Origin: Rummeliibacillus pycnus
GTDB lineage: Bacteria; Bacillota; Bacilli; Bacillales_A; Planococcaceae
Direction: 5' to 3'
DNA: 64,000 nt
NCBI RefSeq assembly: GCF_002884495.1
Contig: NZ_KZ614145.1
Location: forward strand, 3,610,423 to 3,674,422
Shown: in pieces, positions 52,152 through 61,355 of the stretch
Layout: each line of letters begins with the position of its first letter
Position numbering within the stretch: position 1 is the stretch's first letter
Notes under the pieces: generated by a model
What the model saw: only the letters and a program-made list of their open reading frames with translations
What the model was told of the DNA's origin: nothing
The model's database searches: none
Made by a program: the position numbers and the translations under genes

Positions 52152-52892
52152 ATGACGGTTTTAGAATTACAATCGGTAACCGGTGGTTATACACGAAAAC
52201 CTGTTATCCACGATTTATCTTTTACGATTGAGCCAGGAGAGTTAGTAGGGTTAATAGGTTTAAACGGTGCAGGTAAGAGCACAACAATTAAACATATTAT
52301 CGGATTAATGACACCACAAAAAGGAGAAATTTTACTAAATGGTGTGTCAATAAAAGACAATATGGATCAATATCGATCATCCTTCTCCTATATACCAGAA
52401 ACACCAGTGCTGTATGATGAACTTACTCTCAAAGAACATCTAGAGTTAACTGCAATGGCATATGGGATTGATTTAGAAACCATGGAAAATCGCGTAACGC
52501 CATTATTAAAAGAATTTAGAATGGAGAAACGTTTAAATTGGTTTCCATCACATTTTTCTAAAGGGATGCGTCAAAAAGTAATGATTATGTGCGCCTTCTT
52601 AGTAAATCCTTCTTTATACATCATTGATGAACCATTTTTAGGGCTGGATCCATTAGCAATTCAATCATTGTTAGATCAAATGGATGAAAAGAAAAAAGAA
52701 GGGGCAGCCATTTTAATGTCAACGCATGTATTAGCAACAGCAGAAAAACATTGCGATAAAATCCTTTTATTGCATAATGGTCGTTTGCGTGCATATGGTA
52801 CGATGAATGATTTACGCCGAACATTCAATATGCCAAATGCAACTCTTGATGATTTATATATTGCTATGACGAAGGAGCAAGACGATGAATAG
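52152..52892 (+). CDS. ecsA: ABC transporter ATPase EcsA
   Basis: A 246-residue ATPase with Walker A GLNGAGKST, signature FSKGMRQK and Walker B LYIIDEPFLGLDP. Length and context match EcsA. EcsAB is needed for normal protein secretion, competence and RasP-dependent intramembrane proteolysis. A GAAGAGGAG ribosome site precedes the ATG. It overlaps ecsB by 8 nt. Confidence 0.92.
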   Translation: MTVLELQSVTGGYTRKPVIHDLSFTIEPGELVGLIGLNGAGKSTTIKHIIGLMTPQKGEILLNGVSIKDNMDQYRSSFSYIPETPVLYDELTLKEHLELTAMAYGIDLETMENRVTPLLKEFRMEKRLNWFPSHFSKGMRQKVMIMCAFLVNPSLYIIDEPFLGLDPLAIQSLLDQMDEKKKEGAAILMSTHVLATAEKHCDKILLLHNGRLRAYGTMNDLRRTFNMPNATLDDLYIAMTKEQDDE

Positions 52893-54066
52893 CTTGTATG
52901 ATGTTTGGCGTACACGGTTCACCCATTATATGGGTGAGGTTCAAAAGTATATGCGCTTTGTCTTTACAGGTCATTTAGCTATTGTCATTATGTTTGTACT
53001 TGGTGCAGGTGGTTATCAATATAGCCAATGGCTAAAAGTTGCATCAAGTGATTTTCCAGCAATCTGGCTTGCTGCTGCGATTATGGGGATTCTTCTAGGT
53101 TTCAGTCGTCCTGTTACACTGATTCGAAAACCGGACGAGGTATATTTGCTTCCACTTGAAACCAAATTACCTCAGTATTTCAATAAAGCTATAAAATACA
53201 CTTTAGGTTCACAGATTATACTAGTTGTCTTACTGTATTTGGTAACTTGGCCAATGTTACGACAAGTAGCAGGGCTTAAACCTTCTACAATACTAGTAGG
53301 ATTGGTCGCTGCACTTTTACTAAAATGGTGGAACATCCATAGTGAATTTTCATACCGATGGGCTTATAAAGGGCATCATGTATGGATGGATCGAATTGTT
53401 CGAATGATTTGTTCATTTGTACTCATTGCATCCATTTTGTACATTCAATTTATTCCAATTATTATCATGATCTTAATTATTTTTTCTTATCCAATGTTCT
53501 GGAAAAAGAAATTACAAGAAACGCCTTTTCCATATGAACATTTTGTTCGATTAGAAGAAAATCGAATGATGGCAATTTATAGATTTGCTAATTATTTTAC
53601 GGATGTTCCAAACATTCATGGAAGTATTAAACGACGAGCTTGGTTAGATTGGGCCTATAAACTAATTCCATATGCAAAACAAAATACACAGGCATATTTA
53701 GTTTTCCGTACCTTTGTACGTACGGATGATCATTTTTATTTGTGGCTTCGCTTAACAGTTATATCTGCACTAGCATCAGCGTTTATCCATATTCCTGTTG
53801 CCATTGCTGTAGTTGTTGCAGCGCTTGCTTTTGCAACAGCAATTCAATTGAAGCAAGCTTTGACAACATCAACGGATTTCCGTATGGACATGCTTTATCC
53901 ATTACCAGAGAATTCACGCAAAAAAGCAACAGTGAAAATTGTTCGCTACACGATTATAATCCAAGCCATCATTGTTTTACTTGCAGGAATAGGAACACCC
54001 TATTTCTATTTCCAAGGATTAATCGCGCTAATTATAGGAGAGTTAACTCTTCGTTTAAGTAAATAA
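52885..54066 (+). CDS. ecsB: ABC transporter membrane subunit EcsB
   Basis: A 393-residue polytopic membrane protein (roughly eight hydrophobic segments) with the EcsB-type motif GFSRPVTLIRKPDEVYLLPLE. It pairs with EcsA. B. subtilis has ecsC directly after; here a terminator and an unrelated arsR follow, so ecsC is missing from this locus. Confidence 0.9.
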   Translation: MNSLYDVWRTRFTHYMGEVQKYMRFVFTGHLAIVIMFVLGAGGYQYSQWLKVASSDFPAIWLAAAIMGILLGFSRPVTLIRKPDEVYLLPLETKLPQYFNKAIKYTLGSQIILVVLLYLVTWPMLRQVAGLKPSTILVGLVAALLLKWWNIHSEFSYRWAYKGHHVWMDRIVRMICSFVLIASILYIQFIPIIIMILIIFSYPMFWKKKLQETPFPYEHFVRLEENRMMAIYRFANYFTDVPNIHGSIKRRAWLDWAYKLIPYAKQNTQAYLVFRTFVRTDDHFYLWLRLTVISALASAFIHIPVAIAVVVAALAFATAIQLKQALTTSTDFRMDMLYPLPENSRKKATVKIVRYTIIIQAIIVLLAGIGTPYFYFQGLIALIIGELTLRLSK

Positions 54067-54070
54067 TTTA

Positions 54071-54109
54071 AAATCGACTAATGTCTAAATGAGATTAGTC
54101 GATTTTTTC
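54071..54109 (+). terminator. Intrinsic terminator of ecsAB
   Basis: A perfect 12-bp stem AAATCGACTAAT / ATTAGTCGATTT, 11-nt loop, then Ts. Confidence 0.9.
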
Positions 54110-54149
54110 ATTTAAAAGAATGAGTTCATGTTCATAGTAAGCATTTAGA

Positions 54150-54177
54150 TTGATATATCTAGAATAATAGATATAAT
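54150..54177 (+). promoter_or_regulatory. arsR promoter with ArsR operator 1
   Basis: -35 TTGATA (54150-54155), 16-nt spacer and -10 TATAAT (54172-54177) place the start of transcription at about 54184, the A of the ATG. An inverted repeat ATATCTA, 6 nt, TAGATAT (54155-54174) fills the spacer and -10, so a bound repressor would block polymerase. The identical arms recur at 54542-54561. Confidence 0.75.
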
Positions 54178-54183
54178 GACACT

Positions 54184-54495
54184 ATGGAACCATTACTAAT
54201 TTTTAAAGCATTATCAAATGAAAAAAGATTAATGATTTTAGAATGGCTAAAAAACCCAGAGCAACATTTTGTCCAACAGAAGCATCTTTCAGAAAGCGAT
54301 CATTTTGAAGGAGGGGTATGTGTAGGGAGTATTTGTGATAAAGCAGAGCTTGTTCAGTCTGTTACTTCAAGCTATCTGAATATGATGCAAAATGCAGGTT
54401 TGTTGGAGTCTAAGCGTATCGGTAAATGGACATATTATAGAAGAAATGAAAAAGTTATTAAACAACTTAGTGAGTATATCCATAAAGAATTATAG
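54184..54495 (+). CDS. ArsR-family repressor on a probably leaderless mRNA
   Basis: A 103-residue winged-helix protein (LIFKALSNEKRLMILEWL, then SVTSSYLNMMQNAGLLESK and wing RIGKWTYYRRNEK). A loop carries two cysteines (GGVCVGSICDKAEL) that could sense thiol-reactive compounds or metal, although the CxC/ELCVCDL motif of arsenic sensors is absent. No ribosome site precedes the ATG; the promoter places the mRNA start at the start codon. It probably represses itself and the flavin oxidoreductase downstream through shared operators. Confidence 0.82.
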   Translation: MEPLLIFKALSNEKRLMILEWLKNPEQHFVQQKHLSESDHFEGGVCVGSICDKAELVQSVTSSYLNMMQNAGLLESKRIGKWTYYRRNEKVIKQLSEYIHKEL

Positions 54496-54541
54496 GCGGC
54501 TAGCAATGTTTTAATGCTTCTGCCTTTCATTAAAAAATAAG

Positions 54542-54561
54542 ATATCTATAATTTTAGATAT
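54542..54561 (+). promoter_or_regulatory. ArsR operator 2, in the flavin oxidoreductase promoter
   Basis: ATATCTA, 6 nt, TAGATAT: the same arms and spacing as operator 1 with a different centre. A -10 TATAAT (54547-54552) lies within it. An imperfect GC-richer hairpin just after arsR (about 54494-54527) may end the arsR mRNA. Confidence 0.7.
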
Positions 54562-54583
54562 AAAGATATAAAAGGAGTGTTAA

Positions 54584-55594
54584 ATGATGGGGAATGGCAA
54601 AAAAGTAAAGGATATTGAGCTTTCAGTTTTGGATTTAGTAGCAGTTTTAAAAGGTCATGATGCTGCTTATTCATTTCAGAATAGCTTGAAACTTGCTCAA
54701 AAAGTAGAAACGTTCGGATACAAACGCTATTGGTTTGCAGAACATCATAATAGTCCAAGTATTGCTAGTTCAGCTACCTCTCTATTAATTAGTCATATTG
54801 CGCAGGGTACTGAAAAAATACGTGTTGGTTCAGGAGGGATTATGCTACCAAATCATGTACCGCTAGTAATCGCAGAACAATTTGGTACTTTAGATGCTCT
54901 ATATCCAGGACGAATTGACTTAGGATTAGGAAGAGCACCAGGTACAGATCCCATAACAGCTCAAGCTCTTCGCCGAAATTTACAAGGATCAGGTGAGGAC
55001 TTTCCACAAAATGTATTGGAATTACAACAATATTTAAGCGACAATCCGAATGGGCATGTACATGCATATCCTGGGGAAGGTTCAAATATTCCAATTTATC
55101 TACTTGGATCTAGTTTATTTAGTGCGAGACTCGCAGGGATGTTAGGCTTACCCTATGCATTTGCTAGCCATTTTGCACCAACCTATTTGCGAGACGCACT
55201 CCGTATGTATCGAGATTCTTTCCAACCATCTGAGCAGTTGAAAGAACCCTATACAATTGCATGTGTAAATGTTATTGCTGCTGACTCGAATGAGGAAGCC
55301 AAAAAAATAGCATCAAGTTTGTATCTGTATTTTTTAAATGTAGTTCGAGGGACAAAAAATCAGTTAAATCCTCCAGTCGATTCTTTAGACGGTTATTGGT
55401 CTGACGCTGAAAAGAGTGCTGTTATGCAATCTCTATACTACACATTTATCGGTGATGAAGATAGAATTGCACAGGATCTAGGTACATTTGTAGCAGATAC
55501 AGATGTTGATGAGATTATGGCATGCTCACATATATATGACCCTGCTGCGCGTATTCGATCATATGAAATATTGGCAAATGCTATAAGAAGATAA
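54584..55594 (+). CDS. Luciferase-like (LLM class) flavin-dependent oxidoreductase
   Basis: A 336-residue TIM-barrel flavin oxidoreductase of the bacterial luciferase family, related to alkanal monooxygenase-like proteins of Bacillus. Visible motifs are YWFAEHHNSPSIASSATSL, IRVGSGGIMLPNH and the FMN-region RIDLGLGRAPGTDP. It likely uses reduced flavin and oxygen on an unknown substrate. Starts at ATG 54584 or 54587 behind AAAGGAG. Shared operator sequences tie it to the ArsR regulator, suggesting detoxification or use of the molecule ArsR senses. Confidence 0.85.
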   Translation: MMGNGKKVKDIELSVLDLVAVLKGHDAAYSFQNSLKLAQKVETFGYKRYWFAEHHNSPSIASSATSLLISHIAQGTEKIRVGSGGIMLPNHVPLVIAEQFGTLDALYPGRIDLGLGRAPGTDPITAQALRRNLQGSGEDFPQNVLELQQYLSDNPNGHVHAYPGEGSNIPIYLLGSSLFSARLAGMLGLPYAFASHFAPTYLRDALRMYRDSFQPSEQLKEPYTIACVNVIAADSNEEAKKIASSLYLYFLNVVRGTKNQLNPPVDSLDGYWSDAEKSAVMQSLYYTFIGDEDRIAQDLGTFVADTDVDEIMACSHIYDPAARIRSYEILANAIRR

Positions 55595-55643
55595 AAGAAG
55601 ATCAGCCTATTGAGGAATGGAGCTATTTTTAATTAACGAGTAA

Positions 55644-55679
55644 AAAAGCTATGCATGTGTTCATTTTATGCATAGCTTT
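55644..55679. terminator. Bidirectional terminator between the oxidoreductase and yhaA
   Basis: A perfect 12-bp stem AAAGCTATGCAT / ATGCATAGCTTT flanked by As and Ts, between convergent genes. Confidence 0.88.
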
Positions 55680-55685
55680 ATTGTA

Positions 55686-56873
55686 CTATTTATGATTATG
55701 GTATAGAATTGCAGCGGTACCAAGCGTTTTTGCTGCAATAAGCATAGCTTCTTCTGCAAAATCAAATTTTGCATGGTGATGTGGATATGCAATGCCTTCT
55801 TTTGGTTTAGCCCCTGTAAAGAAGAATGTACCAGGGATTTTCTCTACATAATAACCAAAATCTTCTCCTACCATAACTGCATCCATTTCAGCAACTTCCG
55901 TTATACCAGGTATCGTTTCTGCTACACGGGCCATAAATACAGTTTCCTTTTCATGATTAATCAGTGGAATATATCCTCGTAAATAATGAAACTCATAATC
56001 TGCATTTGCGGCGAAGCAAACTCCTTTAACTACGCGTTCCATTTCTTCGATGATTTTTTCACGAACAGTAACATCAAAAGTTCGAACAGTACCGGTAAGT
56101 GTTGCTTCTCCAGCGATAATATTAAAAGCACTACCAGAGTGAAATGAACCAATTGTTAGTACAGCTGGATGAGTTGGGTTAATACGTCTAGCTATTATTT
56201 GCTGCAATTGGACAACTAATTCTGCACCAACAGTGACAGCATCGATCGTTGTATGTGGTGCGCCACCATGTCCGCCATTTCCTATTATTTTAATCGTAAA
56301 ATTATCCGCACCTGCCATCATAGGACCGCTTCGATAATGGATTGTACCTAATGGAAATTGTGACCATAAATGAGTTCCGAAAATTGCATCTACACCAGTT
56401 AAACAACCTGCTTCAATCATTGGTTTAGCGCCTCCAGGAGCGACTTCCTCTGCAAATTGATGGATCAATACATAAGTACCGGGAATTTCTGAGCGGTGTG
56501 CCAATAATATTTTTGCTAAAATAAGCAATGTTGCAGTATGACCATCATGCCCACATGCGTGAGATACGCCAGCCACGGTTGATCTATATGAAACTTCTTT
56601 TTCATCTTGAATGGGTAAAGCATCAAAATCAGCTCTAAGTGCGACTGTTTTTCCAGGTTTTCCACCTGTAAGATACGCAACAACACCATTCCCACCAACA
56701 TTTGCCTCGAAAGGAATGTCTAATTTTCTATAGAAGTTTTGAATGTAAGCTGCGGTTTTATGTTCATTAAACGAGACTTCAGGATGCATATGTAAATATC
56801 TGCGGATTGTTTGCATTTCTTCAAATGAATTTTCAAGGTCTTGATAAATAGTACGCAATAACTTTTCATACAT
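55686..56873 (-). CDS. yhaA: M20-family amidohydrolase YhaA
   Basis: A 395-residue M20D metallohydrolase. Metal ligands are visible in SHACGHDGHTATLL, the glutamate pair in QFAEEVAPGGAKPM, GTHLWSQFPLG, and the C-terminal histidine in YPHHHAKFDF. The dimerisation domain with NGGHGGAPHTTIDAV lies at about 180-295. Relatives remove acyl groups from amino acids. B. subtilis YhaA (about 396 aa) lies beside ecsABC. ATTAGGAGG precedes the ATG. Confidence 0.88.
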   Translation of the reverse strand: MYEKLLRTIYQDLENSFEEMQTIRRYLHMHPEVSFNEHKTAAYIQNFYRKLDIPFEANVGGNGVVAYLTGGKPGKTVALRADFDALPIQDEKEVSYRSTVAGVSHACGHDGHTATLLILAKILLAHRSEIPGTYVLIHQFAEEVAPGGAKPMIEAGCLTGVDAIFGTHLWSQFPLGTIHYRSGPMMAGADNFTIKIIGNGGHGGAPHTTIDAVTVGAELVVQLQQIIARRINPTHPAVLTIGSFHSGSAFNIIAGEATLTGTVRTFDVTVREKIIEEMERVVKGVCFAANADYEFHYLRGYIPLINHEKETVFMARVAETIPGITEVAEMDAVMVGEDFGYYVEKIPGTFFFTGAKPKEGIAYPHHHAKFDFAEEAMLIAAKTLGTAAILYHNHK

Positions 56874-56930
56874 ATTAACAGCCTCCTAATCAAGTAAAAA
56901 TTTCGAAATTTCAAACTTTTAATTAGTATA

Positions 56931-56965
56931 ACAAAAAAGCCGAGTAAAAATGCTCGACTTTTTTA
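56931..56965 (-). terminator. Intrinsic terminator of hmoB
   Basis: On the minus strand AGTCGAG pairs with CTCGGCT (one G-U) across an 8-nt loop, then six Ts. Confidence 0.78.
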
Positions 56966-56968
56966 GGG

Positions 56969-57487
56969 TTAAAGCGCATCTTCTTCAGGACGACCAGATA
57001 TATAGGTTTTCACATATGGAGCACTTGTAAAAATATTACTACGATTAACACCTTCAGTTGGCTTTTCACTTTCATAAATTTCCTTATAAGCTTTTGATGC
57101 TTTCCATGCTTCAAATGAATGCGGTCCAGTCCATTCAGAAAGAGAAATATAAACGTCATCATTTAAAGGACGTAGTAACCGGAAGGCGATAAAGCCTGGT
57201 TCGTCTTCAATTGTATGGATACGTTCAAAAAATCGATCTTCAAATATTTTTTGACTTTCGCTTATTACTGGAATATGATTCAATACAAAAAATCCACGCT
57301 CATCTAACGTATTGATTTCTCTGATGATTTCATAGCTTCTAGGTGATGCGAATACACTTTTCTTCATAGATTCGTGAAGTAATACAGCATTTTCTTGACC
57401 GTATAATACAATCATATTCTCTTTTGAGTATTTTTTTTGAAGGCTTGCCATCAGTTCAGGTGTCCCTGATGTTAGATATAAAAACAT
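56969..57487 (-). CDS. hmoB: Heme-degrading monooxygenase HmoB
   Basis: A 172-residue protein with an N-terminal extension and a C-terminal antibiotic-biosynthesis-monooxygenase ferredoxin-like domain (about 65-160), with FFVLNHIPV, FEDRFFERI and VYISLSEWTGPHSFEAW. It matches HmoB (YhgC, about 166 aa), which cleaves heme to release iron. It is divergent from hemE, so heme synthesis and breakdown share an intergenic region (57488-57785), in which I could not identify a Fur site. Confidence 0.87.
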   Translation of the reverse strand: MFLYLTSGTPELMASLQKKYSKENMIVLYGQENAVLLHESMKKSVFASPRSYEIIREINTLDERGFFVLNHIPVISESQKIFEDRFFERIHTIEDEPGFIAFRLLRPLNDDVYISLSEWTGPHSFEAWKASKAYKEIYESEKPTEGVNRSNIFTSAPYVKTYISGRPEEDAL

Positions 57488-57785
57488 ATAAATTCCTCCT
57501 AAAATAACATTATTTTCAACCCTTTAAGGAAACATCGTATCTTAGTATATTCCAAATTAGCAAAAAGTATAAAGTTGGTCTTTCGAAGTTAATAATAGTA
57601 TATCCCTTAAATTGGAAAAAACGATGATGTACCTCTTTGTCAAAAAGATGTCACCATTTTATACATTTTTTTAACAATCAGTTCGTAGAACTATACAACA
57701 CATAAAGAAACGTCTATCATGAAAAATGGATATGAATGTCGAATTAAGTAATTACTGAATTGATGAAAGGAAGGTTTTACTGTTC

Positions 57786-58835
57786 ATGGGAACATTTAAT
57801 GATACGCTATTACGCGCAGCACGAGGTGAAAGGACAGCCTATACACCAGTTTGGTATATGCGACAAGCAGGTCGTTCGCAACCTGAGTATCGTAAGATTA
57901 AAGAAAAGTATTCATTAGAAGAGATTACACATCAACCTGAGTTGTGTGCATATGTTACACATTTACCAGTACAAAACTATGGTGTAGATGCTGCCATATT
58001 ATATAAAGATATCGTAACACCTTTGCCTGGTATGGGAATTGACGTTAAAATCAAGGGCGGTATAGGTCCAGTCATTTCGAATCCGATTCGCTCAGCAAAG
58101 GATGTAAAAAATCTAAGGGAATTTAACCCAGAAGAACATGTTCCTTACGTACTTGATACGATCAAGCTTTTAACAGAAGAACAATTAGATGTACCTCTTA
58201 TCGGCTTTGCAGGTGCACCTTTTACACTAGCAAGTTATATGATTGAAGGTGGTCCTTCTAAAAACTATGCATTAACAAAATCATTTATGGTATCACAACC
58301 TGAGGCTTGGTTTGTCTTAATGGATAAACTAGGGGATATGATTATTACAGATTTAAAAGCTCAAATAAAAGCTGGTGCAAAAGCGTTCCAGATTTTCGAC
58401 TCTTGGGTAGGGGCGCTAAGTCAACGAGACTATAACATTTTTATCAAACCTGTTATGGCACGTATTTTTGATGAGTTAAAAGGTGAAGGTGTACCTATGA
58501 TATTATTTGGTGTTGGTGCAAGCCATTTAGCATTAGATTGGCAGGAACTACCTGTTGATGTCGTTGGGTTAGACTGGCGTTTACCTATCAATAAGGCTCG
58601 TGCAATGGGTATAACAAAGCCAGTTCAAGGTAATTTGGATCCGACACTATTACTGGCTGATTGGTCAATTTTAGAAACACGTACAAAAGAAATTATTGAT
58701 CAAGGATTAGAAGTTCCTGGTCATATTTTCAATTTAGGTCATGGCGTCTTCCCATCTGTAGATCCAGATGTTTTAAAACGATTGACAGCATTAATACATG
58801 AATATAGTGCACAAAAAATAAAAGCGCATTCATAA
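57786..58835 (+). CDS. hemE: Uroporphyrinogen decarboxylase
   Basis: A 349-residue HemE. The substrate-binding motifs are [16 protein letters not shown] near the N-terminus and [18 protein letters not shown] in the middle, with [14 protein letters not shown] between. It decarboxylates uroporphyrinogen III to coproporphyrinogen III. It leads the hemE-hemH-hemY operon found in B. subtilis. AAAGGAAGG lies 12 nt before the ATG, slightly long. Confidence 0.95.
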   Translation: MGTFNDTLLRAARGERTAYTPVWYMRQAGRSQPEYRKIKEKYSLEEITHQPELCAYVTHLPVQNYGVDAAILYKDIVTPLPGMGIDVKIKGGIGPVISNPIRSAKDVKNLREFNPEEHVPYVLDTIKLLTEEQLDVPLIGFAGAPFTLASYMIEGGPSKNYALTKSFMVSQPEAWFVLMDKLGDMIITDLKAQIKAGAKAFQIFDSWVGALSQRDYNIFIKPVMARIFDELKGEGVPMILFGVGASHLALDWQELPVDVVGLDWRLPINKARAMGITKPVQGNLDPTLLLADWSILETRTKEIIDQGLEVPGHIFNLGHGVFPSVDPDVLKRLTALIHEYSAQKIKAHS

Positions 58836-58859
58836 AATTTTTTTGAGGTGACAGGATTA

Positions 58860-59792
58860 ATGAAAAAACAAATAGGATTATTAGTTATGGCATATGGTAC
58901 GCCTAAAACTGAGGAAGATTTAATTCCATACTATACACATATTCGCCACGGACATCGTCCAAGTGATGAACATATCGAAGACTTACGTAGACGTTATCAA
59001 GCAATTGGAGGCATTTCACCACTTGCTGAAACAACAGAAAAGCAAGCAAAAGCATTAGAAGCACGTCTAAACGAAGTACAAGATCAAGTGGAATATAAAG
59101 TATACATTGGGTTAAAACACATTGCACCATTTATCGAAGACGCTGTAGAACAAATGCACAAAGATGGCATTACTGAAGCAGTATCACTTGTTTTAGCACC
59201 ACATTTTTCTTCATTTTCAACGAAATCTTATAATACACGTGCAACAGAAAAAGCATCTGAACTTGGTAACTTAACCATTCATACAATTGATAGCTGGTAT
59301 AAAGAAGAGAAATTTCTTCAATATTGGACAGAAAAGATTAATGCAGAATTTGCAGCTATGTCTGATGAAGAACGTGAAACTGCATGTCTAATCGTTTGTG
59401 CACATTCACTGCCAGAGAAGATTATTGCCATGGGAGACCCATATGCAGATCAATTACACGAAACAGCTGAAATTCTTCAACAACGAACAGGTGTAAAAAA
59501 CATGGAATTCGGCTGGCAATCTGCTGGGCAAACAAAAGATCCTTGGCTTGGACCAGATGTTCAAGATTTAACACGTGACCTTTTTAACAAGAAAGGATAC
59601 CGTTCATTTGTTTACACACCAGTAGGATTCGTAGCAGAACATTTAGAAGTACTTTATGATAATGATTATGAATGCAAAACAGTATGTGAAGAATTAGGTG
59701 CAAAATACCATCGTCCTAAAATGCCAAATGACAATCCTTTGTTCATAGATGCTTTGGCTGATGTAGTACAAAAAGCTTTAGCCCACGCCTAA
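58860..59792 (+). CDS. hemH: Coproporphyrin ferrochelatase HemH (CpfC)
   Basis: A 310-residue ferrochelatase, exactly the B. subtilis length from ATG 58860, which has GAGGTG 9 nt upstream; the earlier GTG lies inside that site. Motifs include [19 protein letters not shown], the metal-site histidine in [14 protein letters not shown], and CAHSLPEKI. In Firmicutes it inserts iron into coproporphyrin III. Confidence 0.95.
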   Translation: MKKQIGLLVMAYGTPKTEEDLIPYYTHIRHGHRPSDEHIEDLRRRYQAIGGISPLAETTEKQAKALEARLNEVQDQVEYKVYIGLKHIAPFIEDAVEQMHKDGITEAVSLVLAPHFSSFSTKSYNTRATEKASELGNLTIHTIDSWYKEEKFLQYWTEKINAEFAAMSDEERETACLIVCAHSLPEKIIAMGDPYADQLHETAEILQQRTGVKNMEFGWQSAGQTKDPWLGPDVQDLTRDLFNKKGYRSFVYTPVGFVAEHLEVLYDNDYECKTVCEELGAKYHRPKMPNDNPLFIDALADVVQKALAHA

Positions 59793-59801
59793 TAGAAAGT
59801 G

Positions 59802-61223
59802 ATGATTGATGTGACTGAACAAAAGCGAAGGGTTGCCGTTATCGGTGGAGGGATTACGGGCTTAACAGCTGCGTTCTATTTGCAACAACAGGCAAAGAAT
59901 CAGAAACTACCACTTGAAATTGTCTTGATCGAAGCTTCTCACAGATTAGGTGGCAAAATACAAACATTGCGAAAAGACAATTTTATCATTGAGAGAGGTC
60001 CAGACTCTTTTCTTGACCAAGAGCAAGTTATTGAAGAATTAGCAAAGCAACTTGGGTTGGAAGATCAACTTATAAGCGATGTACCTGGTAAAACATATGT
60101 GGCTGTTAACAAGCAACTTTCTCCAATCCCTGAAGGTTCCATTTTAGGTATACCTACAAAAATGATTTCCTTTGCTAAATCGGATATTATTTCTTGGAGT
60201 GGTAAAGTAAGGGCTACTTGTGATTTGTTATTACCACCGTCAAATGTAAAAGATCAATCACTAGGAGGGTTTTTACGCAAGAGATTTGGAGAAGAGGTTG
60301 TTGAAAACTTAATCGAACCTGTTGTATCTGGTACCTATTCAGGTGATATCGATCAATTAAGCTTACATGAAACACTTCCAAATTTAGCCGAAGCCTGTCT
60401 AAAGTATCGTAGTGTGATCAGAGGAATTCAAAAGGGAAACTTCCATTTAAAAGAAGGTACACTTAAAAGTACCTTTAAAACATTCGAACATGGGTTAGAA
60501 AGTTTAATCTATGCTTTAGAGAAGTCATTAGAAATGGCAATCCTTTATAAAGGTGTTCGAGTAAAAAAAATCTCTAAAATGCAAGATAAAGTCCTGTTAT
60601 TATTAAACAATCAAAATTCAATTCCTGTGGATGGTGTTATTGTTGCAACTCCCCATCAAGCAGCTTCAAAGCTTTTTGAACATGAGGAATTATTAAATGG
60701 CTTGCTCGATATTCCAGCCAATACGATTGCAACTGTATCGATGATTTTTTCACAAAATGCGATAAAGAAGAAATTTGATGGGAATGGATTTGTCGTATCT
60801 CGAAATAGTGATTATTCTATTACAGCATGTTCGTTGATTCATAAGAAATGGCCACATGCGATACCAAAAGAATACGTTGTGCTAAAAAGTTATATAGGTC
60901 GTTCTGGTGATGAATCCATTGTTGAATTATCGGACAATGAAATTGAAAAAGTAGTGTTACAAGATTTACACAGCACTCTGAAAATTAACGAGAAACCAAT
61001 AACTACAATTGTATCTAGATTTAAAAAAGCAATGCCACAGTATACAATTGGACATCGTAAAAGGGTAGATCAAGCTAAAAAAGCACTACATGCAGCATAT
61101 CCAACTGTGCGACTTGCAGGGAATTCTTATGAAGGTATTAGTCTGACTGATTGTATAATTTCAGGGAAAAAAGCAGCAACTGAAGTATTAACCTCTATAT
61201 TTCAAACAGAACTCTATCTCTAG
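59802..61223 (+). CDS. hemY: Coproporphyrinogen III oxidase HemY (CgoX)
   Basis: About 473 residues. FAD-binding Rossmann motif VAVIGGGITGLTAAFYL at the N-terminus, IERGPDSFLDQEQ, and a C-terminal SYEGISLTDCIISGKKAA that closes the FAD site. In Firmicutes it oxidises coproporphyrinogen III to coproporphyrin III. The exact start is unclear: ATG 59802 or GTG 59811, the latter better spaced from AAAGTGAT. Its stop codon lies within the terminator hairpin. HemQ, the last step of the coproporphyrin route, is not in this window. Confidence 0.93.
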   Translation: MIDVTEQKRRVAVIGGGITGLTAAFYLQQQAKNQKLPLEIVLIEASHRLGGKIQTLRKDNFIIERGPDSFLDQEQVIEELAKQLGLEDQLISDVPGKTYVAVNKQLSPIPEGSILGIPTKMISFAKSDIISWSGKVRATCDLLLPPSNVKDQSLGGFLRKRFGEEVVENLIEPVVSGTYSGDIDQLSLHETLPNLAEACLKYRSVIRGIQKGNFHLKEGTLKSTFKTFEHGLESLIYALEKSLEMAILYKGVRVKKISKMQDKVLLLLNNQNSIPVDGVIVATPHQAASKLFEHEELLNGLLDIPANTIATVSMIFSQNAIKKKFDGNGFVVSRNSDYSITACSLIHKKWPHAIPKEYVVLKSYIGRSGDESIVELSDNEIEKVVLQDLHSTLKINEKPITTIVSRFKKAMPQYTIGHRKRVDQAKKALHAAYPTVRLAGNSYEGISLTDCIISGKKAATEVLTSIFQTELYL

Positions 61224-61240
61224 TATGAGATGGAGTTTTT
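61211..61240 (+). terminator. Intrinsic terminator of hemEHY, overlapping the hemY stop
   Basis: ACTCTATCTC (61211-61220) pairs with GAGATGGAGT (61227-61236), one G-U, and is followed by Ts. The stop codon at 61221-61223 is in the loop, so a terminating ribosome could melt the stem. Confidence 0.75.
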
Positions 61241-61355
61241 CTATTAAGGACATACCCAGAAGGAAAAATGAAATCAAATTGTTCACATCCTGCCCAACTG
61301 TACTTCATTAATATTTCACAAATTCAAAGTAAAATAAGGAAAAGGGGTGATGCTT

